A DNA stretch of 64,000 bases, taken from contig NW_024037076.1 of the NCBI RefSeq assembly GCF_015706575.1, positions 2,666,001 to 2,730,000 of the forward strand, in the 5' to 3' direction. The position numbers and the translations under genes are program-made. This document shows positions 25,245 through 35,943 of this stretch, one piece after another. Source of the DNA: Patiria miniata (taxonomy: Eukaryota > Echinodermata > Asteroidea > Valvatida > Asterinidae). Position 1 is the stretch's first letter. Every line of letters starts with the position of its first letter. The notes under the pieces are model-generated. The model was not told the DNA's origin and ran no database searches. It saw only the letters and a list, made by a program, of their open reading frames with translations.

Positions 25245-25610
25245 GTCCAGATTATAGTGACAGTTTCAGGATGTAGGCCTACTTCCTAGTAATTATTTCA
25301 GCATTATTTTGGTCTAACGGGGAATTGCATAGCTTCTTAATAATGCCAGTATTAAAAAAACACAAGTTACAATTTGTATAGCAATTCAATCTACCATTGC
25401 CGTATTGCATGCTGTATTATACCAAGCTATGTAGGCCTATACACATATCAGTGTTGACTAAAGGCTCAAAGGTAATTAATTTGCATTGAATAGATGCAGA
25501 GCTAAGAATAACACTTGTAAACACTTGAATTTGCGTCATTTGATAAGGAAATTAAGTCACCTACTGACTCGTCAACTTTGTACATCTTTGCAGCACGGCA
25601 GACCAAAGCA
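25245..25610 (+). repeat. Dispersed repeat, copy 1 (upstream of NLR1)
   Basis: About 350 bp aligns with 42362-42705. Shared phrases include CAATCTACCATTGCCGT, GACTAAAGGCTCAAAGGT, GATGCAGAGCTAAGAATAA and ACTGACTCGTCAACTTTGTA. Either a mobile element or a local segmental duplication. Confidence 0.7.
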
Positions 25611-26009
25611 AAACACTTCAGTGTGGACTTCAGAACTTTTTGGGAAAACCAAGGTGTATACATAGCTAGGACAAATATTGGGTTTAATATCGCTGCGCGA
25701 TTTGTCAGGATTTAAAACAGAACATTTTAATCTTTTAATTAAGATTATGGTATGATTATTATATTCATATTGAGATATATAAAATATTGAAATAAATGGT
25801 TTATTTCATATGGAGGAAAGTCAGGAAATTGCTTGCATGTGACAGAATATCGAAGTTGCTTGTTAATCTTTAACTCGTAAAGGTTGAGTTGACACCATAT
25901 AAGGAGATTGATCCAGAGATTAATTTGCATAATACAGTTCCGTCGAGTGGTCATGAGATCGGTGGGCGTAGCAGCTGCATTGCGTCAGTGCCATCTTGGA
26001 TGTCTGTGA

Positions 26010-26032
26010 ATCAACCCGCTCTGAACTTAACT
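26010..26032 (+). other. Putative noncoding 5' exon of NLR1 (3' border)
   Basis: The phrase CCCGCTCTGAACTTAACT is followed by a GTAAGTTT donor, and is repeated exactly before the donor at 52647 in NLR2. Sequence further upstream differs between the two genes. The 5' end of this exon cannot be placed. Confidence 0.5.
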
Positions 26033-26454
26033 GTAAGTTTTGCTACAGCACTGGTTTAATTTTTTCTTCAGTTTCATGGATTATATAGTAAATGTACTTA
26101 TTGTACTTATCACACTTGTAGATAATACGAGTTGTGAATGACTCTGGTTTTTGAGTGGTTTTACGAGATTTGCTTTTGATGTATGTCACGTATGCCACAA
26201 TTAGTCTGGCACCGCTAAGTCGATAGTCTCCCTGCAAACAGGAAAAGTGAAGTTTTCTCTTTCGTCACATTACCACAACAAGTATAATTCTACGATCTTT
26301 TCAGCCTTTCTGCGTCAATTGAATTGAATTTTGTGCACTCTTGAGACCATCCTCACAATTAAGTTTTGTCTTTCCTTGTGTTTGTTTTTCAGAGGTCTTT
26401 AATTAGTGAAAACTCCCTGTACAAGTATGCACAAGTTTACCTGACAAGAGCAAA

Positions 26455-29400
26455 ATGGGACAGAAATTATCATCCATCTTGGACATACATGATTTATTTT
26501 TAGTTGGGCACGAGATGCAAAGTACCATGGATGCACAATCTAAAGAAGCCAGCCAACAGACTGATGTCCCTACAGGTACAAGTACTACAGTGCATCAGGA
26601 GGCTCAGGTACCTACCCCCTCAGCTGCAACAGGTGAGTAGGAGCTAGACCAGTTGCTTGGGGTCAAATGTTTTTGCGTCTAATTTTGTGTAGCAAAACTG
26701 TGAGGTCGGCAAGTTGGTGGACTTGACCCAAGTCGGAGTTACTCTGCTTTGTTCAATCTGTACATGTACGTACTTTGCTTTGTTCAGAATTCAATCCATA
26801 CGCGTAATATTAATGGCCTTAGCTTATATAGGGCGCCCTCATCTGGTTGCCGTTCCTCGATCCGACGTCAATGTTTGATGTCATCAATGTCAGTCCAGTA
26901 AGTCAGACTTGACAGATAGGCCAGTCAGAACCCTCTTCCCTCAGTGATATGTAATTATTCATATTAGCATGTATGCATGACATGATTATGCACGATGTAT
27001 GCCAACAGTGTGCCAATCAAAGTAGCCAAACATTTAGACTCGTTCATTTTAGCCATAGACGTTTGAAAAGTCATCTGTTAAAGCATTATGCATAGGCCTA
27101 TGCGTATGAAAGTCACAATGGCCATATATCGCACGGTACTAAGCGTATACATCGAGCGTGACTGTGTGGCGAACAGGCAACGAACGACTTGTTGCGGGCA
27201 GCGGCCTCGGGGAAACATGTTGCTTCGAGTCATTGGTACAATCGGTACAACCTCAAAATCAATGATAAACCAACTAGTACATCAAAAGGCTACCCACTGA
27301 AAATACATACACAAACTAGAGTTTGAGGACAAACACACGGTGTTGGGCTAGAGGTTTTGTTTTTTCGCATTGTTGATTATTGTTGTTGATTGTTGATGTT
27401 GGTTGTTGATGTTGATGTTGTACAGTACTGCCTAGGCAGATAGTCACATCGTTGAAAGCAAGTTCGCATCTTCTGCCAATTTCAAATAATAAGGCACTTC
27501 CGGTTTCGACTGGAAGGAAGGGTCACGTGATTTTGCACTTAAAACCAAAATGGAGACCCTGCAATATTGTATCGATTGCCATAAAAAAACAAAATCAAAT
27601 CTGTAGCAGTTGATTTTATATTGATTTTCAAAGATTAAATCTAGAAATCTTTGACTGCTTGTAATATGATACTTGATGACGTCATTGTGACGTCATTACC
27701 AGAAAGTTCAAGAGCTATTTTAACTGTGCTATAGTTAGCCAAATCTTGATTATATCTATCACGGTTGATTTCTTAGCAATTTTTGAAGGTTTAAAGGTCT
27801 TTTTATTGTAACTTCCGGTCTGATGACGTAATCAATTTTTTTCGCGCACAGGTGTTGTCTGCATTATGGTCATCATGTACATTAATTTTTAAGCGATTAC
27901 CGCAAACTTAGCCACAGACATCAAGTGAAAATGCGTTTTTCGCGTTTTTTAGCCTGGCGCTAGAGGGCGTTCCAACTCTTCATGACGTCACCCATTATTT
28001 TTTTTGAAAGGTCAATCCAGGCAGACACCAACACCGTTGAAAGCAAGTTCATATCTTTTTCCACTTTCAAATTATTAGGCACTTCCGGTTTCGACCGGAA
28101 GGAAGGGTCACGTGATTTTACGCGCACAGGATAAAAGGAAGAGCATGTATTATCATGTCGATTCCCGCAAAATTCAAGTTCCGGTCTCTCACGGTTGATT
28201 TTATATTGAATTTCAAAGTTTAAATTTATTATTTTTTGAAGTGACGTCACGTGACCCATGATGATGTCATGATGACGTAATTGCAAAAAAGCACATCTTC
28301 AGTGGGTTGTGCATTCATGTATTAACAATTGAAGTTCATATATGTTTTCATTTTGATAAACAGTTCCGGAGAAGAATGTGTCTAGAAGAATAATAAAAAA
28401 ATAGTAAATTCTTACAATAACAATAGGTGTTGGGCTGAGGCCCAACCCCTAAAAAAGACAGATCACGTTCTGTGAATCAAATTGCAGAAATTTTCTTCAC
28501 CTATTTTGTTTGGCACCTGGGACCGAGTTGACTTGGGACCGAGTTGACCCCGACTAGACTGAGTTAGTTTGGAGTCAAACTCGGTCCCAATCCAAGTCAG
28601 TTCAAGTCAATCATTATCAAATCCAGGTACCACATTGACTCGGTCTGAGGTCTACTCGGTCCCACATCAACCTGCTGGGGGAAACTGCTCTGGCAAGGCA
28701 CTGGGAGCGAAAATCAAACTGCGTCATGTTAGGGGCCGCTCCATGTTGTAGGGTACATCAAAAAAATGCATTACAGTGGTTACGTCATACACCGCTGAGG
28801 CTACGCCATGCCGAGGTTACATGTTCCTCACAAACCTTGCCTTATATGTAGCGGTGCTCACAAAATGACAGCATCGTTAAGTAACGTATGCAGTTATTTA
28901 TATTTCCTACGGGAAAAAAAATGATAAAAAAGTGACCACCTTGCTATAAGTCCAGGTTTGTGTGCCCGCGTACCTCAGCAAGGCTTGATCAGCGGTGTAT
29001 GACGTAACCACTTTAAAGCGTATTGTTGATCTACCCTAACATGGCACAGCCCCATAACACGGCATGACCCCAACATGGCACAATTTGATTTTGGCCCCTA
29101 TAGTGCCTTGCTTGAGCATTTTCTCCCCCATCAAGTTAATTTGGGACCGAGTTGCATGGGACCGAGTTGACTTGGTAATGAGTTGACTCAAACTGACTTG
29201 CATTGGGACCGAGTTGACTCTAAACTAACTCAGTCGGGGTCAACTCGGTCCCAAGTCAACTTGGTCTCAGTTGCCAAACAAAAAAGGTGGAAAAAGGTTC
29301 TGCAATTTGATTCACAGGATGTGATCGGTCTTTTTTGAGTGATGTTGTACATGTACGCACATGTACCTAGAGTTCATTCATTCACACCCTCAAAGGTCAA

Positions 29401-32400
29401 AGTTCTCTATTATTAAAGATATATGTTTATTTCTAAAATTCTGCAATCTGATTGGCCGCTACCACTTTCGGTAGATGAGCTCGTTGGTTGTGTACAAACA
29501 TGTGGCAGATTTGTCAAGTCGGGGTTCTCGATCCACTTAAGGCATAGCGGGGGGCGGCGCATGAGGGCGTGCTACTGATGAGCGGGCACGGCGCACTATA
29601 CATACACGAAACACGGACCATGATCAACGACATGCAGAATCCCGACTTGGGTCATGTCTAGCAATTTGGCAGCCAGAAACCCTGGTACACTGAATAAATG
29701 CCTGGGTTAATTTTACCCAAGCAAGGGTGAAAACTGCAACTACCCCAAAAGGGGTTGTCTTTTACCTTATTGTTTGGGTAAGAATTTTAAATTCAACCAA
29801 AACTTAATTGTGGTCATACAAGACCAAATTAAATTTAGTCTTCTGATGACCACAACTTTTTGGTTGAATTTAGCAGAAATTTATCCCAAAACAATTGGGC
29901 TATTGGGTAGGCCTAAAAGACAACCCAGTTTTGGGTAGTTGCAGTTTTCACCCTTGCTTGGGTAAAATTAACCCAGGTAATGTTTCAGTATAACTCTGGT
30001 TATTAGTTTTTGGTCTATCGAGCGTGATTTCCATAGTAAATAGTATACCTATTGTTATCATTTTGTTCAGAACCACATCTAGATGACAAAACTCTGCTCA
30101 AGGTCGCTGAGGGGCTTGCTAAAACATGGACAACACTGGCAATTAAGGAACTGGGCTTTACAACGATACAGGTTGAGACTATTGAGACGAAATACCAAAA
30201 CGATATCATAAGGCAGGGTCTGGAAATGCTTGTAACATGGAAACATGCCCAGTCCACCAGTGATGAACAGCAGATGACCACGTTGTGCACAGCATTGAAG
30301 AACATAGGAAGAGCAGATATTGCCGGATTTCTGAATGGTACATACATGCCTTTGCTCATTGGGCAATGTAAAGAAGAATTATGTTACTTGCATAAATTAT
30401 AAATGTCTCTTCGCATTGTGTGCGTGGTACGTCAAAATGACAATTGTCTATGTCGACATGACAATTCTGTCAGGTCAAATTATGTTCGCCTTCTACATAA
30501 TGACAAAGTGGTTTGTCATCAAAGTTGTACTTACACTCTTGAAAGTCTGGGTCAGATTCTACTCGGAGTCTGAGTCAGATTTGACCTGACACACTTCTGG
30601 GTCAAAATGACAAATACCTCGGGTCAATTAACTCGGAAGGAGATCATGAAGTGTCATTTTGACCCAGAAGTGTGTCAGGTCAAACCTGACCTGGATTTGG
30701 GTCCAATCTGACCTGGGACTTTTAAGAGTGTGTATGATTTGCTGATTGTGCATCTGCAAACATTTTCAATTGACAAAGTATTGAAAACTTCAAATGTGTA
30801 CACTGTACCTCCCTCCGCATTGTGTTTCTGCCATATATAAAAAAGGCTCATAAGCTTTTAAAACAAAAAGGCTAAAAATTTCTTTATTGAGTCGCACATG
30901 TATGTTTCCACTTGTATGAATAGATGAGCGAGGTTGCTGGGCAAAATCTGAAGAATTATACGCACGTAGTTAGGATCTTGAGCTGTTGGGCGAAGATGAT
31001 TTTCAATCAGAATTGAACGAACGAGATATTAAGCCTACTTATTTGTAGTGTAGTGATTATCGTAGTTAGTTTTCGTGGGATAATCTTTTCACCAGCAGTT
31101 ACTACCTTTTTGTCTGTTTTATTCAGCTGCTACCGTAACAGGGGATGTCACCACGTCTTCACCAAATGCCAATCCATCTAGCCCAAGTCCCTCGCCCATT
31201 CCTTGCACACAAGCTTCAGGTATTCATGACTTAACCAATTACAGCTAATTTGAGATAATGTGACGCACTTGGTGGGAAAAAAAACACATTGTTTTTTAAA
31301 AATGAAGAACTGAACGCAAATACGAACTGTGAAATGTGGTCAGATCGTTATTGGCAGTGATGATTGCAGATGGGTATCCGCGTGGTACACAGTGGCGTAG
31401 CCAGGAATTTTTCAGTAGGGGGGGGGGGGGGGGGGCGCTGGGGGGCTGGAACATTTCGGGGGGGAAGGGGGGGGGGGCGTCAGGTAGATCAATGATACTT
31501 TTTTTAGAAACTGAAAATCTCAGTCCCCCCATGGCTACGCCACTGGTGGTATATGTACATCTATTTGCATAGGGTTTCCTGATACAGTGCGATTTATAAA
31601 TAGTTACTCTGGATTTTTTATCATTTTCTTTTCCTGGGACCTTTACTATTCTGATAAAAGTTTGGAGTAAAATTCATACTTTTCAAAAAAATGTCGGTGG
31701 CTAGAACATCACCTATGACTGTGGTTTTATCACCAAAGGGTGCTGTTATCCAACTATATATGTTTATTTACGCCGCTCACAGTATTTGAACTCGGACAAC
31801 ACGTGACAAGTTTAAGTGTAACAAACAGAAACCAACTTATGTATTGTCCATCTATTTATATTGTTTCCTCTATATATACTTGGAACCTTATTGAAGTTGC
31901 ATCTTAAGTTTGGGTTATACATGAATTGAAGGAATGATATATGACTTGTTTGGGGTTTAAGGAATTGGCAAAAAGATTGTTGTTACTATCTTAGTCAACC
32001 TTGGGATAATGATGGCCAATCAAGTTTTTTGCGCATCTGCAGGTACCAGCTTTTTGTATGTATTTTGTTACCAGCTTTATGTATTTTCGTCGATGTAAAA
32101 ATTCAATGTACTCCATAAGGCACCAGTACCAGTAATCCATTCATTTCCTTTACAAGTTTTTTTCTGTTGATAATGACTGTTCATTCCGTTCCAGATGTTT
32201 CATTGAAGCAATGCATGTTGTTTGTTTTGATCTGAATAGGAGTGCCTGCACCCATACCTCAGAGACCAGACCAAGAACCAAGGGTTCCTATCTACCAAGA
32301 TGTCGGTAACAAGACTAGGGACATTTTGAAAGAATTTTATAAAACATCAGGCAGTTACGTGCAATTGTTGCATGAGGTTGATAATGACCAAAAGCACATT

Positions 32401-34998
32401 GCTAGTATATACACTAAAGTACAGTTAGAAACACGAGAAGGGGTAGCAGTTGTTACTACAGGAGAAATTGCTAGAAAAAGGGGTCAGAAAGGAGAAACTG
32501 TAAACTCCACAGAGTATGACAAAATATTCAGATTAAGGACAAGAACTAGGGAACTCATCAGACGCCTCATTTTCGTTGGCATGGGAGGTGTTGGGAAGTC
32601 AACCATTTTTGATAGGATTGCATACGACTGGGCCGATGAGACTAGCGAAATACTGAAGAGCTTCAAGCTTGTCTTTCGTTTAAAGATGTTTGCCCTGTCG
32701 CAAGAATCTGATCTTGTTGATTCCTTCGATCAACTTCTAGATGAAGATTCAGGAATAGCCAAAGATGAACTTGATAAGTTCATCCTGGCCAACCCAAATA
32801 GGGTCTTGATTCTTTTGGATGGTTTTGATGAAATGAAGACCAAAACACTCAACGCAGACTCATTCGGTTCTATCCTAAAAGCACTCAATAGAACAAAATA
32901 CCGGAGATGTGTAATCTGTGTATCAACACGCCCCTCTCATCTTGATACACTGACGTCAAAATCACTTGTCCAAAATCCTTGCACACACGTGGAAGTTCTG
33001 GGGTTTACAGACGACGGTGTTAATGAATACGTTCGGAAATTCTATGACAGAGATCCTGATAGTGGCAATGCGTTAATCCAAACCATTGAATTGTCTCACG
33101 TGCTGCATGATTTTGCAAAAAATCCTATGTTGTTGATGCTAATGTGCACATTGTGGAGGGAGAATAATAAACTCCCAGAAACGCTTTCACGCATCTTCAA
33201 TAGGGCAATTGAGCACATGTTCACAAGAAAAGACAAAAACAAGAAAACAGCTGCGGATGCAAAAACGAGAATGTTGGATGTATCAAAAGAATTGATTGCA
33301 ATAGGAGAAACTGCGTTGCGTGGATTCATGCGTGCTGACCAGAAATTCTCATTTCAAGAAGATGAGTTTGAACCAAATGCGCTGCGCCTGGCACTAAAAG
33401 CGGGCATTCTTACCCAGCAGAGTGTTATCAAAAACAGTAGATCTCACAACAGCATACAATTCATGCACAAGACAATTCAGGAATATTGTGCCGCGAAATA
33501 CTTGCAGAGTTTGAACGAACCCGGATTGCGTACGTTTGTGAATAAATTCAAATTTTGGTTGCATGTGTCTCAATTGTGTTCAACAATTGAGGGTGTTGTT
33601 TCGAATGAGTTTCTCTTTCGTTTTTGTTGTGGTGACAATGAGAGGTGCATGACCCATATCGTGAACTTACTTAACCGTAAGTTCAATAAGGATAAGCCAA
33701 GGTACCAATCAGATGTAGTACAAGTGATTAGTCGAAATTGCTTTTTTGAAAGCCAGTCAGAAAAGGCCCCACAGTGTCTCACCAGCGACTCACATATCTC
33801 ATCAGCTATCAATGTGAGTAACAATAATGATTTACGCAATCTCGTGTACCTTCTTGAAATCATCGGTAGGTCCACGGACAGCCGCACGACACAACTGGTA
33901 CATGTTAAAACCATAGAGGTTTCTCACGTGTCTTCGGTCGGTGAATTAGCGCTCGCCCTGGGTTACATGGAAAACGTCAGGAATCTGAGGCTATACAGTT
34001 GTCCTTTAGTGGAGGGAGATCTTGAGAAAACCCTGATGTCACTGAAATGCCACAAACTCTTGACCGATTTGTGCATAAAGGGTGACACTACATTGGGGGG
34101 TAGAGTTATGGAATGGGCCCCTCATATCAAACACTTGACAAGCCTCAACAAACTTGAAATAAGTTGCTGCAAACTTCAGATTACAGACATTGAACACATC
34201 GCCTCGGCTACAATTGACATGCCCACACTTACTAATTTGAGCCTTGCTGGCAACACAGCGTTGGGCAGATCGGCTAACTTGTGGGTCAAGAACTTGTTGC
34301 GATTAATGTACATACAGATGTTGAACCTGAGCAATTGTACATTGCAATGGAGAGACATTAAATACATTGCCATGAATGTAAGTGACATGCCCAGACTGAC
34401 TGAGTTGATCCTCACTGACAACCCGGCACTTGGCAAATCGACTGAGAAGTTGTCCCATTACTTGTTGAGAGTGAAGCAAAAACACATGCTGGACCTGAGC
34501 AATTCCTCACTAACGTGGGAAGATATTGGAACAATATCTGCTGTGTTGGACCACATTCCTGCACTGACTAACTTGAGCCTTGCCGGCAACACAGCGTTGG
34601 GTGGATTGGCTTACCTTTGGGCCAAGGAATTGCCGAAAATGAGGCAATTAAATTGGCTGGACCTGAGCTTTTGCAATTTGACAGCGACAGACATTGAACA
34701 AATTGCCTCGGCTGTAGGTGACATGCCCAGACTGATTGGCTTGGATCTTGCTTCCAACAAAGCATTTAGCAAATCGGTTGAGTTGTGGGCCAAGAAATTG
34801 CCGAAGATGACGCACTTAAAAGGGCTGGACCTGGGAGATTGCTACGTCCAACTGTCAGACTTTGGACATATCGCCTCTGCTGTAGGTGACATGCCGAGAC
34901 TGAATGACTTGTGCATTGGTGGCAACCGGGAATTATTAGATAAGTTAAAGTCCCGCTTCCCATTGCTAAGGATTCACATGGAACCTCACCCGCCATGA
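26455..34998 (+). CDS. NLR1: death domain-NACHT-LRR receptor, intact, 4 coding exons
   Basis: Cytosolic NOD-like receptor, by family a sensor that oligomerises through NACHT and recruits partners through its N-terminus. Coding exons: 26455-26632, 30071-30337, 31127-31219, 32240-34998. All coding introns are phase 1, and 3297 nt encode 1098 aa. Exon 1 begins MGQKLSS, a good N-myristoylation context (Gly2, Ser6). Exon 2 (about residues 61-148) is a death domain (LLKVAEGLAKTWTTLAIKEL, then ALKNIGRADIAGFL). Exon 3 is a Ser/Pro/Thr linker. Exon 4 holds NACHT: Walker A GMGGVGKST (~293-301), Walker B LILLDGFDE (~369-377) and a winged-helix motif HKTIQEYCAAKYL. RI-type LRRs follow as 56-residue double repeats from about residue 780 to the end. 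A 5' UTR part of exon 1 probably starts at 26393. Intron 1 (3.4 kb) is filled with mobile DNA. No broken motif is seen. Confidence 0.9.
27339..28450 (+). repeat. ~1.1 kb element with internal direct duplication (NLR1 intron 1)
   Basis: Begins GGTGTTGGGCT and ends with the hairpin GTTGGGCTGAGGCCCAAC. Inside, about 250 bp starting at 27450 is repeated from about 28035; shared phrases are GTTGAAAGCAAGTTC, GGCACTTCCGGTTTCGAC and GGAAGGAAGGGTCACGTGAT. No coding capacity. The 3' hairpin could indicate a Helitron-like end, but the class is uncertain. Confidence 0.5.
28451..29336. mobile_element. 886 bp foldback element with ~370 bp inverted arms (NLR1 intron 1)
   Basis: AAAAAAGACAGATCAC at the left is mirrored by GTGATCGGTCTTTTTT at the right. 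The arms stay alignable in inverted orientation for about 370 bp, around a ~130 bp spacer. The arms carry multiple GGGACCGAGTTGACTTGG-type subrepeats. No target duplication was seen; the left end abuts the preceding element. Confidence 0.85.
29688..29990. mobile_element. ~300 bp foldback MITE at a TA dinucleotide (NLR1 intron 1)
   Basis: The arms are about 60 bp inverted repeats containing CTGGGTTAATTTTACCCAAG. TA flanks both sides, as expected for Tc1/mariner-type insertion. It sits just 80 bp upstream of the death-domain exon. Confidence 0.85.
30533..30731. mobile_element. ~199 bp GGGTCA-type palindromic MITE, copy 1 (NLR1 intron 2)
   Basis: Terminal inverted repeats of about 26 bp (ACACTCTTGAAAGTCTGGGT... 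/ ...GACTTTTAAGAGTGT). Interior is rich in GGGTCAGATT/AATCTGACCC subrepeats. Two relatives lie downstream of the NLR genes (35377, 63475), and here the homology extends into both flanks. Confidence 0.85.
31390..31545. mobile_element. hAT-type MITE with 8 bp target duplication, copy 1 (NLR1 intron 3)
   Basis: Ends CAGTGGCGTAGCC / GGCTACGCCACTG, flanked by GTGGTACA and GTGGTATA (7 of 8 identical), as expected for hAT transposons. It carries long G-runs. The same insertion at the equivalent site in NLR2 (55274) shows that it preceded duplication of the locus. Confidence 0.9.
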
Positions 34999-35907
34999 GT
35001 TACTACTTTTATAACAAAATCAAATGTTAACATTCTCAATGAAAGAGAGGAACTTTTTTACAAGACAATATTTAACACCCGAGGTGAAGGTTTTGTGGAA
35101 ACTGGGATATGTTGATCTTGGCCACATTTGCTACACAAAAATATTTGTCCCAGCAAAAGCTTAGGTATAATGTCAACCTTGTGTCCTGCTAAAACAATAA
35201 TTAACACTATGAAATTGGAATTTACACACAAATGTGACATATTCCAGTGCGTGTTGCAAATTGAAACATTCTCGATTTAGATCATCAGTAGGTATACATC
35301 GCACTGCATGTAAGACAATAAGCTGTTCACCCTCAACGTACCACACAGTGGTTTGTCATCAAAATCAAACTTACTTACACTCATATAAGTCCTGGGTCAG
35401 ATTCGACCCGTAATCCGGGTCAGTTGGACCTGACACACTTCTGGGTCAAAATGACAATTATCTTGTTTAAATGACCGCAAAGGTGACTCAGGGAAGTGTC
35501 ATTTTGACCTAGAAAAGTGTCGGGTCCAATCCGACCCGGATTCGGGTCCAATCTGACCCAGGACTTTTCAGAGAGTATATGGTTTGCCGATTGTGCATCT
35601 GCAAACATTTTAAATTGGCAAACAAAATTATAATATGCTTCAGACCAGTACGTGTGTGCAAGAAAACATCACTGATTTGAAAACCTAGTAGATGTGTGGT
35701 ACTCGTTGATTTCTTATCAAACACTGAGGCTGTATGGGTGGTTTGGTCCATTTCCTTCACTAGTTGAAATTTTTTGGCCTGACAACGAAATTTGTGTTCA
35801 TGTACAACGTTAAAACAATGAAGTGGAAAGATTGCAGGTAACAACCATGTAATCACTTCTTGGAAGAAGTGTGGTTCTAAAAAGAACAGATTGGTTGAAT
35901 TTAGAAC
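34999..35907 (+). other. NLR1 3' flank, duplicated at 63109-64000
   Basis: After the NLR1 stop codon the sequence aligns closely with the sequence following the displaced NLR2 C-terminus, including a GGGTCA-type MITE. It presumably contains the 3' UTR. No canonical AATAAA was noted close to the stop. Confidence 0.65.
35377..35576. mobile_element. GGGTCA-type palindromic MITE, copy 2 (NLR1 3' flank)
   Basis: Same ~200 bp palindrome as 30533-30731, with outward subrepeats of GGGTCAGATT and inner TGTCATTTTGACC. It is in the same relative position as the copy at 63475. Confidence 0.8.
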
Positions 35908-35943
35908 TCGACGTTTCGGACAGTGTGCTCTGTCCGTCCTCAG
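35908..35943 (-). ncRNA. Hammerhead-ribozyme-like core (Penelope-type remnant?)
   Basis: On the - strand: CTGAGGA, a 6 bp stem GGACAG/CTGTCC with loop AGCACA, then GAAAC and GTC. This order (CUGANGA, stem II, GAAA, very short stem III, GUC) is that of the minimal hammerheads known in Penelope-like elements. A convincing stem I is not visible, so it may be a decayed copy. No reverse transcriptase fragment was found beside it. Confidence 0.4.

Larger units (their letters stand above)
23383..25970. other. Noncoding region upstream of NLR1
   Basis: No supported exon. It holds the foldback at 23946-24041, a G-run facing a C-run at 24200-24237 (able to fold back), and a dispersed repeat at 25245-25610 that recurs at 42362-42705. 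The last few hundred bases presumably include the NLR1 promoter. Confidence 0.45.
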
